Of a stretch of 53,209 nucleotides of DNA, positions 44,614 to 52,914 are shown piece by piece. How positions within the stretch are numbered: the first letter of the stretch is position 1; each line of letters opens with the position of its first letter. The position numbers were made by a program, and so were the translations under genes. Source of the stretch: Calditrichota bacterium. GTDB lineage: Bacteria > Electryoneota > Electryoneia > Electryoneales > Electryoneaceae. Where the stretch lies: the NCBI GenBank assembly GCA_018263585.1, contig JAANWZ010000056.1:1-53209 (forward strand), read 5' to 3'. The notes under the pieces are model-generated. The model saw nothing but the letters and a program-made list of their open reading frames with translations. It was not told the DNA's origin and ran no database searches.

Positions 44614-46095
44614 CTACGCCTCGACCATCTGGCGCGCGTGCTCGTACACCTCGACCAGCTTCGTCGCCGATGCTGTCCAGCTGAAATCCTGCTTCATCCC
44701 GTTCAGCATCAGCCTTTTCCACTGCTGCTGGTCCGCTGACACGCGCACGGCCCGGTCGACGGCCGCGACCAGCTCATCGACGGAGAACTCGTCGAACCGG
44801 AACCCGTTGCCGGTCCCGCTCGCCGGGTCGAACTCGCTGACCGTGTCGGCGAGCCCGCCGGTGCCGTGCACGATCGGCGGTGTGCCGTAGCGCAGGCTGT
44901 ACATCTGGTTGAGCCCGCACGGCTCGTAGCGGGACGGCATCAGGAACGCGTCCGCGCCGGCTTCGATCCGGTGCGCGAGCGCATTGTCGAACGCGATCCG
45001 CGCCACGATCCGGCCGGGGTGTTGCTTCGCGAGCTCCCGGATCGCCTTCTCGACCTCCGGCTCGCCGGCGCCGAGGATCACGAAGTTGACCGGGAGCGCG
45101 AGCAGCCGTTCGGCGGCCTGCACGAACAGGTCGTAGCCCTTCTGCGTGACCAGCCGCGCGACCACACCGACGAGCAGATTTTCCGGCGGATCGAGCTTCA
45201 TTTCCCGGATCAGTTTCTCGCGGCATGCCTGCTTGCCGGACAGATCCTCAGACGAGTAGTTCGCCGCGAGCTCACCGTCCGTCTCCGGATTCCACACGTC
45301 CGTGTCGATCCCGTTCAACACGCCGAACACCTTGTCGCGCTTCTCGGAGAGCACGTCGTCGAGCCCGGCGCCGTGATCGGGGGTGAGAATCTGCTCGGCG
45401 TAGGTCGGCGAGACGGACGTGATCAGGTCCGCGGTGACGATCCCCGCCCTGAGGAAGTTGAAATCGCCGTGATGCCAAGCGGGGTGAGACTTGTCGAACT
45501 TCACGTCCGGCGACAGCACCTGCGTCACGACCGCGGGCGGGAACACGCCCTGGTACGCGAGGTTGTGGATCGTGAGCAGCGTGCGCGTCTTCTCGAAGAA
45601 CGGGTCGTCCCGGTACTCCGTTTTCAGGTAGTAGGGGAGCATCGCGCTCGGCCAGTCGTTGACGTGCACGAGATCCGGCTGCCAGTAGAGCACCTTGAGC
45701 ATCTCGAGCGCCGCCTTCGAGAACAGCGCAAACCGGAACGCGTCATCCTCGAACCCCTTGCCGGTCGCCGGATCGACGTAGATGTCATCGCGGTCGAAGT
45801 ACGGCTTGTATTCGAGGAAGTACGCCTGCACCTTGGAATCGGGGACGAACCCGGACTTGACCGAGATCGTGATCGTCTCCCCGCCGAGGGGCACTTCGAT
45901 ATCGCGCAGGCGGATCACCTCGCGCAGGTTGTATTTGCGGTCGCGGATCACCCGGTATTTCGGGATGAACACGCGGATATCATGATCGAGGTCCTTGAGC
46001 ACCTTCGGCAGCGCGCCGGCGACATCCGCCAGCCCGCCGACCTTCGCCATCGGATACAGCTCGCTCGTCAGGTAGAGAACGTTGAACCGAGACAT
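44614..46095 (-). CDS. glgA: Glycogen synthase (GT5)
   Basis: GlgA extends alpha-1,4-glucan from ADP-glucose (or UDP-glucose). From ATG 46095 (MSRFNVLYLTSEL) the product is 493 residues, the usual size. The N-terminal donor-binding motif reads 'AKVGGLADVAGALPKVL'. The linker region has 'VFGVLNGIDTDVWNPETD', the donor domain 'LLVGVVARLVTQKGYDLFVQ', and the end of the active site 'DAFLMPSRYEPCGLNQMYSL' with the E-P-C-G-L acid, then 'RYGTPPIVHGTGGLADTV'. A GGAGG site lies 11 nt upstream of the ATG; the upstream extension overlapping the diguanylate cyclase is unlikely. It is last in the minus-strand operon from 50559. No other glg gene is present. Confidence 0.93.
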   Translation of the reverse strand: MSRFNVLYLTSELYPMAKVGGLADVAGALPKVLKDLDHDIRVFIPKYRVIRDRKYNLREVIRLRDIEVPLGGETITISVKSGFVPDSKVQAYFLEYKPYFDRDDIYVDPATGKGFEDDAFRFALFSKAALEMLKVLYWQPDLVHVNDWPSAMLPYYLKTEYRDDPFFEKTRTLLTIHNLAYQGVFPPAVVTQVLSPDVKFDKSHPAWHHGDFNFLRAGIVTADLITSVSPTYAEQILTPDHGAGLDDVLSEKRDKVFGVLNGIDTDVWNPETDGELAANYSSEDLSGKQACREKLIREMKLDPPENLLVGVVARLVTQKGYDLFVQAAERLLALPVNFVILGAGEPEVEKAIRELAKQHPGRIVARIAFDNALAHRIEAGADAFLMPSRYEPCGLNQMYSLRYGTPPIVHGTGGLADTVSEFDPASGTGNGFRFDEFSVDELVAAVDRAVRVSADQQQWKRLMLNGMKQDFSWTASATKLVEVYEHARQMVEA

Positions 46096-46165
46096 CGCAG
46101 AGGGCGCCTCCGGAAAGAGAATCGCAGGATGATGAGCAAGGTATGGTGACTCCGAAAAAATACGG

Positions 46166-47824
46166 CTATGCGCTTTGAGAAGCAAGATCCGGTGAATACA
46201 GCACGGCGCGGTTGCGGCCGGATTCCTTCGCCCGGTACAGCGCCTTGTCCGCCTGGTCGATCAGTTCATGGTAGTCCTCGATGCTGCCGTCGCTGTCTGC
46301 GACACCGAGGCTGATCGTGAGCCGTTTCCCCGGCTGGGAGTCCATCCCGGAGAACTCGTGCTCTGCCACTCTCCGGCGGATTTTCTCCGCGGCGACATTG
46401 GCTGCGGATGCCGGCGTGTGCGGGAAGATGATCGCGAATTCCTCGCCGCCGTAACGCGCGACCGTATCTTCCTCGCGGACCATGCTCTTGAGGATGGACG
46501 CGAAGTCGTGAAGCAGGTAGTCGCCCTTCAGATGCCCGTTGCTGTCGTTGTACTTCTTGAAGTAGTCGATATCGATCAGGATCAGCGAGAGCGGCAGCCG
46601 GTAGCGTGAAGAACGGTGTGTTTCCTTTTCAATCACGTCGTTGAAGCTGCGCCGGTTGTTCAGGCCGGTGAGCGCATCGACTCTCGCCATCAGGCGCATG
46701 TCCTCGTGCGCGTTCGAGTTTTCCAGGCTGCGCGCGATGATCTCGCCGAACCGGCGGATACGCTCGAGATCCGTTTCTTCAAGCTCGCTCTCCTCGGTGA
46801 AGTAGAGCGCCGCCATCCCCTGCACGCTGTTGCCGTGAACGAGCGGAATCAGCAACCCTTCTCTCAGGCCGGCGAGCTCGGCGAGATGCGGGTTGAGCAC
46901 GCCGTCTTCCTTCCGCATCCGGACCAGGCGCGGCTTCTCGCTTTCGAGCAGCGTCTTCACAACTTCCCGGTCGAGGAACAGGTCCAGGTCTTTGCCGTAC
47001 CCGGTGCGGTTGTCATGCCAGGAGAGGAACTCCTCGTAGCGGCTGCCGAGCCGGTTGAACACGTGGATGTCCACGAACTCATAGCCGATCGTCGCGTCCA
47101 GCGCGCGCGCGATCGCGGGGAGCAGGCGGTCGGAGTACAGTTGCCACGCGACCTCGAGCTGGACCGTGTTCACGAGATCGGTCCACAGTTTCTCCTCGGC
47201 GTTCGCGCGCGTGACCGGATCGATTCGGTCAGCGAGCGAGAGCGCGGAGCGGATGTGCGCGACCACCGCCTCCGACGGCTCGCACCGACGCCGCCCCAGT
47301 TCGGAAGCGAGCGACCTGAACAGCTCTTTGTGTGAATGATCCCTCGGGTAGCAGCCGGTGACGGCATTCACGCCGGCCGCCGCCGCTTCGCAGTCCCAGC
47401 TCAGGGAGAGCTGCCAGTTTTCGAGCGTGAACAGTTGCTTCCGGCCGGGCGCCGACTCGCGACGGGCGAGCAGAATGAAGCAGCCGCCCTCACCAACCCA
47501 GGTGGCGATCACCTCATCCGGGGGCGGCTCCCGGCTGTCGCCGTCCACACTCTCCCACGCGTCGCGGGCCTGCGTGAACGCGATCGTGTCGCCGTGGTTG
47601 TCGATCGGCCACCAGTCGGCGTCGCGGCGCACCGACCCGGGCGCCGATATCAGCGCCGAAGTCAGCTTGCTCTGCCGTGTCGCAGTGTACAGCGTGTGCA
47701 GCAGCGCGGAGAGCGTGAGCCGGTGGTACGTGCGGTGCTCCCACAGCCGCGCGGTCTTCTTCGTCCACGTCCCCTCCACCGCCTCGAACGGTGTCTGCGT
47801 CATCGTGGTGTGGTCGTCGTTCAT
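46166..47824 (-). CDS. Diguanylate cyclase with GAF domain
   Basis: This enzyme makes cyclic di-GMP from GTP. The product is 552 residues from ATG 47824 (or GTG 47827). An N-terminal region of about 210 residues is unrecognised and has Trp/Cys-containing segments ('EGGCFILLARRESAPGRKQL'). A GAF-like domain lies at about 225-375 ('LLPAIARALDATIGYEFVDI', 'GLLIPLVHGNSVQGMAALYF'). The C-terminal GGDEF domain (about 385-545) has 'RVDALTGLNNRRSFNDVIEK', the active site Y-G-G-E-E-F, and an inhibitory I-site R-E-E-D exactly five residues before it, so product feedback is expected. It is coupled to DUF72 by a one-base TGATG overlap. Linkage to glycogen synthase suggests carbon storage and c-di-GMP signalling share regulation. 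Confidence 0.92.
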   Translation of the reverse strand: MNDDHTTMTQTPFEAVEGTWTKKTARLWEHRTYHRLTLSALLHTLYTATRQSKLTSALISAPGSVRRDADWWPIDNHGDTIAFTQARDAWESVDGDSREPPPDEVIATWVGEGGCFILLARRESAPGRKQLFTLENWQLSLSWDCEAAAAGVNAVTGCYPRDHSHKELFRSLASELGRRRCEPSEAVVAHIRSALSLADRIDPVTRANAEEKLWTDLVNTVQLEVAWQLYSDRLLPAIARALDATIGYEFVDIHVFNRLGSRYEEFLSWHDNRTGYGKDLDLFLDREVVKTLLESEKPRLVRMRKEDGVLNPHLAELAGLREGLLIPLVHGNSVQGMAALYFTEESELEETDLERIRRFGEIIARSLENSNAHEDMRLMARVDALTGLNNRRSFNDVIEKETHRSSRYRLPLSLILIDIDYFKKYNDSNGHLKGDYLLHDFASILKSMVREEDTVARYGGEEFAIIFPHTPASAANVAAEKIRRRVAEHEFSGMDSQPGKRLTISLGVADSDGSIEDYHELIDQADKALYRAKESGRNRAVLYSPDLASQSA

Positions 47825-48612
47825 CACACCACCTCGAACTGACGCTGCAGGATCTCTTTCATCAGCAGCGCGTTTTTCACCGCCTGTCCCATGTAGCAGT
47901 TATTGAAGAAGAGAAATGTCTCCTCCGACCGGCTCTCGAGCGCGGCGAGACGGGGGAGCCACTGGCGCAACTGGCGCTCGGAGTAGTCCCAGTCGTACCG
48001 GTCGCCGGCGTCCTGATCGTACCAGGTCTTCGCGTTGCGGCCGTGCAGGCGGACATAACCCCGGTTCACGGTCACCGCCGGCCGGGGCGCAGGCAACGAA
48101 CGGATCGGCGGCAGATCGACCGCCACCCAGCCGGCGTGCAGGCGCGCGCACAATTCCACGGCGCGCTCATTGTCCCAGCTCCGGTGGCGAAATTCGAAGA
48201 ATACTGGAATCCCCTCACACCGCTCCGCAAGAATAGAAAGATAGCCCTCATTCTCCGCCGATGCATGAAATGAGGCCGGGAATTGTGCGAGAAGTCCGGC
48301 GAGCTTCGGCGGACTGGTTTCGCGCAGCGGCGCGAGGCACTCGAGCAGCTCGTCGATCTCGCGCGCTTCGTTGTCGCGCTCATGCGTCGTCTGCTTGTGC
48401 AGCTTGACAAGAAACCGGAACTTGCGGGGCGTGCGCGCCGCCCACGATTCCACCGTCTCCCGCTTCGGCAGCCCGTAGTACGTCGCGTTGATCTCGACCG
48501 TGGAGAACTCGCGCGCATAGTACGCGAGCCACTCGGAGACGGGGAGCTCGCGCGGGTAGAAGACACCGCTCCAGTCCTTGAAGTGGTAGCCGGATGTGCC
48601 GAGCCGGATTAT
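47824..48612 (-). CDS. DUF72 family TIM-barrel protein, ATA at start position
   Basis: DUF72 proteins (YecE-like) are TIM-barrel proteins of unknown function. The conventional open frame begins only at GTG 48453, but translation upstream gives 'IRLGTSGYHFKDWSGVFYPR', then 'ELPVSEWLAYYAREFSTVEI' and 'NATYYGLPKRETVESWAART', the invariant family N-terminus. Directly before I-R-L-G there is ATA at 48612-48610 where ATG is expected. It overlaps the hutI stop as ATAA; one G-to-A change from ATGA would explain both. A GGGGAGG site precedes it. With this start the length is 262 residues, normal for the family. Later motifs include 'PVFFEFRHRSWDNERAVELC' and 'NRGYVRLHGRNAKTWYDQD'. Non-canonical ATA initiation, a mutation, or a base-call error are all possible. 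Confidence 0.85.
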   Translation of the reverse strand: MIRLGTSGYHFKDWSGVFYPRELPVSEWLAYYAREFSTVEINATYYGLPKRETVESWAARTPRKFRFLVKLHKQTTHERDNEAREIDELLECLAPLRETSPPKLAGLLAQFPASFHASAENEGYLSILAERCEGIPVFFEFRHRSWDNERAVELCARLHAGWVAVDLPPIRSLPAPRPAVTVNRGYVRLHGRNAKTWYDQDAGDRYDWDYSERQLRQWLPRLAALESRSEETFLFFNNCYMGQAVKNALLMKEILQRQFEVV

Positions 48613-49871
48613 CCCATCGGACGGCCTCCCCGCGCGGCGATGCGCCCGCGCTTGATCACGAGCTGGGCGAGGTTGACGGCGAAATGGTACGGCAAAATCT
48701 CGGGCGTGGCGGCATCCCAGACGACGAGATCGGCGAGCAGGCCGGGCGCGATCGCGCCGCGGTCATCGAGACGGAGCGCGCGCGCCGAGCCAGCCGTCGC
48801 CATCCACAGCGCCTCCTCCGCCGAGACACGGAACCGAATCGCGGCGAGGTGGAGCGCGATCGGCATCGACTCACTCATCGCGCTGCCCGGGTTGAAATCG
48901 GTCGCGAGCGCGCATGCCGCCCCGGCCTCGATCAGGTCGCGCACCGGCGGATCCTCCGTCATCCGCAGGAAATGAGCGGCGACCGGGAGCAGCCCGGCGA
49001 CCGTGCGCCCACCCGCGAGCAGATCGACCGTCTCCCGGTCGATGAACTCGATGTGATCCGCCGAGAGCGCGTCGAGCTCGACCGCAAGCTTCGCCCCGCC
49101 GAGCGGGGAGAGCTGGTCCGCATGCACCTTCACCTCCATCCCCGCGTCCTTCGCCGCGGTGAGCACGCGGCGCGCCTCATCGACCGAATACACGCCGGTC
49201 TCGCAGAAAATGTCGCACGCGCCCGCGAGTTCCTGTTCGACGACGGCCGGGATCATCTCCTCGATCAGCAACTCGATGTACCCGTCGTGGTTGTCGCGGT
49301 ACTTCGCGGGGAACTCGTGCGCGCCGAGGAAGGTCGGGACGAGGTCGAGCGGGTGGGTTTCGTCGAGCCGGCGGATTGCGCGCAGCAGCTTGAGCTCGTT
49401 GGCCGTGTCGAGCCCGTACCCGCTCTTCGCCTCGAGTGTGGTTGTGCCGGCGGCGAGCGCGCGGTCGAGGTTCGGGCGCGAGAATTCGACGATGCCGTCG
49501 AGGGAAGTGTCCGCGACCCGTTTCACCGAGTTGAGAATGCCCCCGCCGCCGGCGGCGATCTCGGCGTAGGACGCGCCCTTCGTGCGCAGGTCGAACTCGG
49601 CCTCGCGGGTCGCCGCGAACACCGGGTGCGCGTGGAAGTCGATCAAGCCGGGCGTGACCCCGCGCCCGCCGAGGTCGATCCGCTCGCCGTATTCCCCGGA
49701 GAACGCGCGTTCGCGTCCGACCCACGCGATCCGCTCATCTTCGATCAACACCGCGTCGGCGACAATCTCGCGCAGCGTGTACAGCGCCTGGTCCGGCCCG
49801 GGCGGGTCCGGGGTGACAATCCAGCCGGCGTTGGCGAGCAGGGTGCGCGCAGGTGGTTTCGGATCGGGCAT
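48609..49871 (-). CDS. hutI: Imidazolonepropionase
   Basis: HutI hydrolyses 4-imidazolone-5-propionate to N-formimino-glutamate, the third step of histidine degradation. The 420-residue protein is an amidohydrolase of normal length: 'VTPGLIDFHAHPVFAATREA' carries the metal-binding H-x-H, 'TTTLEAKSGYGLDTANELKL' the substrate segment, 'LGAHEFPAKYR' and 'VKVHADQLSPLGGAKLAVEL' further His ligands, and 'ALATDFNPGSAMSESMPIAL' the catalytic Asp region. hutH, hutU and formiminoglutamase genes are not nearby, so the rest of the pathway must lie elsewhere. It starts 34 bp after the LON-domain gene and its TAA stop overlaps the DUF72 start position. Confidence 0.94.
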   Translation of the reverse strand: MPDPKPPARTLLANAGWIVTPDPPGPDQALYTLREIVADAVLIEDERIAWVGRERAFSGEYGERIDLGGRGVTPGLIDFHAHPVFAATREAEFDLRTKGASYAEIAAGGGGILNSVKRVADTSLDGIVEFSRPNLDRALAAGTTTLEAKSGYGLDTANELKLLRAIRRLDETHPLDLVPTFLGAHEFPAKYRDNHDGYIELLIEEMIPAVVEQELAGACDIFCETGVYSVDEARRVLTAAKDAGMEVKVHADQLSPLGGAKLAVELDALSADHIEFIDRETVDLLAGGRTVAGLLPVAAHFLRMTEDPPVRDLIEAGAACALATDFNPGSAMSESMPIALHLAAIRFRVSAEEALWMATAGSARALRLDDRGAIAPGLLADLVVWDAATPEILPYHFAVNLAQLVIKRGRIAARGGRPMG

Positions 49872-49905
49872 CGGCGGTACCGGCCAACTCGCGTGTTCAC
49901 AGGGG

Positions 49906-50559
49906 TCAGTTCAGCGTCGGGTCGAATCCCTCCCGGCCCTCGAACAGGTCGCGGGCGATCTCGTGCACGGCTTCGTGTCGCAGCAGCACGGATGTGAGCA
50001 GACGGACACGCGAAAACGGGGTCGTCTTCTCGAGCAACTCCTGCTGCGCCTTCGCATCGAGCCCGATCGTCTGCCCGATCAGGTATGACAGCTCCTGCTC
50101 GCGCTCGACCTCGTCCATCAGCTCGACGAGCTGCTCGCGGTGATCCTCCTCGAGGCCGAGCCGCTTGATGTAGAGCTTGTACAAGCGGACCATCTCCTCG
50201 ATCTGGGCCGCGTTTGCCGGCAGCAGCATCTCGTCTTCGAAGTAGCTCACTTCCCCCTGGAGATACTCCGTGTCGGTAATAAATCGATCGACATGGAACC
50301 GGTTCTCACCGATCGCGATGATGTCGAGACGGCCGTCCTCATGCCGCTGCAGCACTCTGTACACGCGCGCGGTCGTGCCGATCGGAAGCGTGTGATCCGA
50401 ATCCGCGCCCTGCAGCACGCCGAACGGACGGTCGCGCTCGATGCACTCGCCGATCATCGTCTGGTAGCGCTCCTCGAAGATGTGCAACGGCAGCGCCATC
50501 TGCGGAAACAGCACCTTCTCGAGCGGGAACAGGGGAATGACGTTCGGTCGCTCAGCCAT
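49906..50559 (-). CDS. LON substrate-binding domain protein
   Basis: From ATG 50559 (MAERPNVIPLFPLEKVLFPQ; longer frame rejected) the protein has 217 residues. It corresponds to a stand-alone Lon N-terminal (LAN) domain: 'PQMALPLHIFEERYQTMIGE' then 'CIERDRPFGVLQGAD' and 'IGTTARVYRVLQRHEDGRLD' as a beta fold, followed by a helical bundle ('EVEREQELSYLIGQTIGLDA'). There is no AAA+ or protease domain, so it is not a protease; such proteins are thought to bind peptides or substrates, but their role is unclear. It is the first gene of a five-gene run (LON, hutI, DUF72, cyclase, glgA). Confidence 0.9.
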   Translation of the reverse strand: MAERPNVIPLFPLEKVLFPQMALPLHIFEERYQTMIGECIERDRPFGVLQGADSDHTLPIGTTARVYRVLQRHEDGRLDIIAIGENRFHVDRFITDTEYLQGEVSYFEDEMLLPANAAQIEEMVRLYKLYIKRLGLEEDHREQLVELMDEVEREQELSYLIGQTIGLDAKAQQELLEKTTPFSRVRLLTSVLLRHEAVHEIARDLFEGREGFDPTLN

Positions 50560-50603
50560 ACAGCGCTCCGTGGTGAACCGGATGATGCTCCGCCTCCGCT
50601 CGT

Positions 50604-50633
50604 AATGTAACGCCCGCCGGGACACGGGCTCAA
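50604..50633 (-). promoter_or_regulatory. Candidate promoter for the LON-hutI-DUF72-cyclase-glgA operon
   Basis: On the minus strand TTGAGC (50633-50628) and TACATT (50609-50604) are separated by 18 bp, about 45 nt before ATG 50559. Box sequence and spacing mirror the promoter at 5117-5146. Confidence 0.45.
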
Positions 50634-50671
50634 TTCCCCCGGCTGGATCGGGGACTGCGGGGAGATGAGTG

Positions 50672-50722
50672 GGGTGAGGGATCTCGAGAACAGGCGGCGC
50701 GCTTGTTCAGGATGACACCTCT
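50672..50722. repeat. Family-A half element
   Basis: GGTGAGGGATCTCGAGAACAGG is followed by GCGCGCTTGTTCAGGATGACACC; only the inner GGATCTCGAG and one closing cap (ending about 50718) remain. Confidence 0.6.
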
Positions 50723-50732
50723 TTCCCTTGCC

Positions 50733-51124
50733 CCCGACTTCAGTCCTGTCTCTTACTCACTTCTCCCGCATGTCGCATGGGTAAAGGCGGAGCAGCGGCT
50801 GTTGATCAGTGATTCAGCCGCGTAACGGCGACACGTGCATAGCGCGGGGCGTCAGCCCCGCGACGGTAAACGCCCCCTCTCGATACGTTTACCGTCAACC
50901 CCGTAGGGGTGACAGATATCCTCAACAAAAACAACCACGTACCACCCCTACGGGGTTCCCGTTTCTTGGCGCCGCTCGGTTCCCCGGGCTGACGCCCGGG
51001 GCTATGCACCTGCGACCCCTGCCGGGGTCGAAACATCGCCCGGGAAACGATCGTCACACGATCGGAACCCAACCGCGATGCGCGTTACGGGAAGATGTGG
51101 GTAAGAGACAGGACTTCAGTCGGG
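50733..51124. repeat. 392-bp nested palindrome with CGTCAG-loop hairpins
   Basis: Outer arms: TCAGTCCTGTCTCTTACTCAC (split; 50740-50760) and GTGGGTAAGAGACAGGACT (51098-51116) are inverted. Middle arms: GTGCATAG (50835-50842) and CTATGCAC (51002-51009). Next to them are hairpins GCGGGG-CGTCAG-CCCCGC (50844-50861) and CCCCGGG-CTGACG-CCCGGGG (50982-51001), with different stems and the same loop read on opposite strands. Inner arms: AACCCCGTAGGGGTG (50897-50911) and CACCCCTACGGGGTT (50943-50957). No ORF is credible. Confidence 0.9.
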
Positions 51125-51316
51125 AATCAACGCATCCGCAAGCATCTGATTTCGTCGAGCCTTGACTGAAGTCAAGGGCAAGTGTAAGGGTAAGGGCAAG
51201 GGTAAGGGCGGCGCGGTTCAGGATGACCCTGACCACAGGCCCGCGGTTGCTCGCAACCGCGGCTAATCCAATGGTATACGAGACCCGGCGCAAGCCCGTG
51301 CCCCCGACTCCAGCGG
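51125..51316. repeat. Mosaic with AAGGG(T/C) iterations
   Basis: CCTTGACTGAAGTCAAGG (51160-51177) runs into AAGGGCAAGTGTAAGGGTAAGG-like six-base iterations to about 51208. A lone family-A cap GGTTCAGGATGAC and the CCGCGGTTGC/GCAACCGCGG hairpin (51241-51262) follow. The gap lies upstream of the LON gene and downstream of rmuC. Confidence 0.7.
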
Positions 51317-52795
51317 TCACTCGTCCGATTCAGGTTCCGTGTCATCGTCGTCCGCGGGCGGCAGTTCCCCGCGCTCTTCGAGGATCTCATCGATCAACGG
51401 GTCGGCGTCGTGTTCGGGGAGCGCCTGGACATCGCGCAGGCTGCGTTCGATCGCCCGCGAACGCACGCCTGTCTCATCGATCGATTTGCGCGCGCGGTCG
51501 ATGTGTCTGCCGACCTTGTTGAGCACACCGCCGAACTTTCCGAACTCGGTCTTCACCGCGCCGAGGATGTTCCACACTTCCGCGCTGCGTTTTTCAATCG
51601 CGAGCGTGCGGAAGCCCATCTGCAGGCTGTTGAGGATTGCGAACAGGTTCATCGGTCCGACCGGGATCACATGGTGCCGGTTGTGCATCGATTCGGCGAG
51701 TTCGGGCACACGCAGCACCTCGGCGTACAGCCCTTCGGTGGGCACGAACATGAGCGCGAAATCGGTCGTGTGCGGCGGCTCGACGTACTTGTCGTGGATC
51801 TTCTGCGCCTCATTGAGCATCACGCGGCCGAGCTCCTTCTGCGCGAGCGCGTATCCCTTCTTGTCGTTGTCCTCGATCGTCTGCTCGAGCCGTTCGCGCG
51901 CCTGCACGGGGAACTTCGCGTCGATCGGGAGCAGCACGGGGCGCTCGTCCCCGTCCCGGCCGGGCAGTTTGAGCGCGAATTCGACGCGTTCGCTGCTCCC
52001 GGGACGGGTGGCGCAGTTCTTCTCGTACTGGCCCGGCGTGAACACCTGCTCGAGCAGCGCCTCGAGCTGGACCTCGCCGAACGTGCCCCGGCTGCGCACG
52101 TTGGTAAGCACCTGTTTCAGCCCGCCGACGTCGCTCGCGAGCGCCTGCATCTCGCCGAGGCCCTTGTGGACCTGCTCGAGACGCTCGCTCACCTGCGCGA
52201 ACGACTTGCCGAGACGTTCCTCGAGCGTCTCGTGCAGCTTTTCGTCCACGGTGAGCCGGATCTTCTCCAGTTTCTCCTCGTTCTGCTTGCGGACCGCGTC
52301 GAGACTGGCGCGGACATCGTCGCCGAGCACCTTCGACGCCTCCATCTGTTTCTCGCGCAACTCGCCGAGCTCGCGCGCGACACGTTCCTGCAGCGTGACG
52401 ATAGCGTTCGTGTTCGACTCGCCCTGCGCTTTCAGCGTCTTGTTCAGCTCGCTCTGCAGCTCCGCCTGCGCAGTCTTGAACTGGGTGATCAGGTCGCGCA
52501 GCACCTTGTTCAGCTCGTCGATGCGCCGGTCGAGCGTCTCGGAGACGCCCTTCGTCACGTCCCGGAGCGCGCGGTCGCTGCGCTCGCCCTCTTCACGCTG
52601 GCGCGCCTCGAGCCGGTCGCGCAGCTTCTCGATCTCCCCGGCGAACGCCTGCCGCTGGGTTTCGAGGCGGTCGGCGAGCTCGCGAGCCGCGAGGCTCTTC
52701 CTCGCCGCCGCGTACGCGAGCCACGCCGGCACGCCCGCGACGAGCACCACCGCGATCAGCAGAATCCAGTCGAACGGTGTCACAGCCAACGTCAT
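51317..52795 (-). CDS. rmuC: RmuC family DNA recombination protein
   Basis: RmuC is a membrane-anchored, nuclease-like protein that limits inverted-repeat rearrangement; the assignment is by architecture. From ATG 52795 (after an AGGGGG site) the protein has 492 residues. An N-terminal helix (7-30, 'WILLIAVVLVAGVPAWLAYA') is followed by a long coiled coil (about 35-225) and then the RmuC domain (about 240-440) with 'NVRSRGTFGEVQLEALLEQV', 'FALKLPGRDGDERPVLLPID', 'AKFPVQARERLEQTIEDND' and 'DFALMFVPTEGLYAEVLR'. An acidic tail ends it. The presence of RmuC next to dense inverted repeats is suggestive but it is a common housekeeping gene. Confidence 0.9.
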   Translation of the reverse strand: MTLAVTPFDWILLIAVVLVAGVPAWLAYAAARKSLAARELADRLETQRQAFAGEIEKLRDRLEARQREEGERSDRALRDVTKGVSETLDRRIDELNKVLRDLITQFKTAQAELQSELNKTLKAQGESNTNAIVTLQERVARELGELREKQMEASKVLGDDVRASLDAVRKQNEEKLEKIRLTVDEKLHETLEERLGKSFAQVSERLEQVHKGLGEMQALASDVGGLKQVLTNVRSRGTFGEVQLEALLEQVFTPGQYEKNCATRPGSSERVEFALKLPGRDGDERPVLLPIDAKFPVQARERLEQTIEDNDKKGYALAQKELGRVMLNEAQKIHDKYVEPPHTTDFALMFVPTEGLYAEVLRVPELAESMHNRHHVIPVGPMNLFAILNSLQMGFRTLAIEKRSAEVWNILGAVKTEFGKFGGVLNKVGRHIDRARKSIDETGVRSRAIERSLRDVQALPEHDADPLIDEILEERGELPPADDDDTEPESDE

Positions 52796-52914
52796 CCCCC
52801 TCGCTTCAATCCTCCGACGCAGAAATGTACCGGCAACCGGGGTGGCTCCGGTTGCAGAGACATGCAGATGCCACAGAATACACTGCGCCGTCCCGGATTC
52901 AAAACGCGGCGCGC

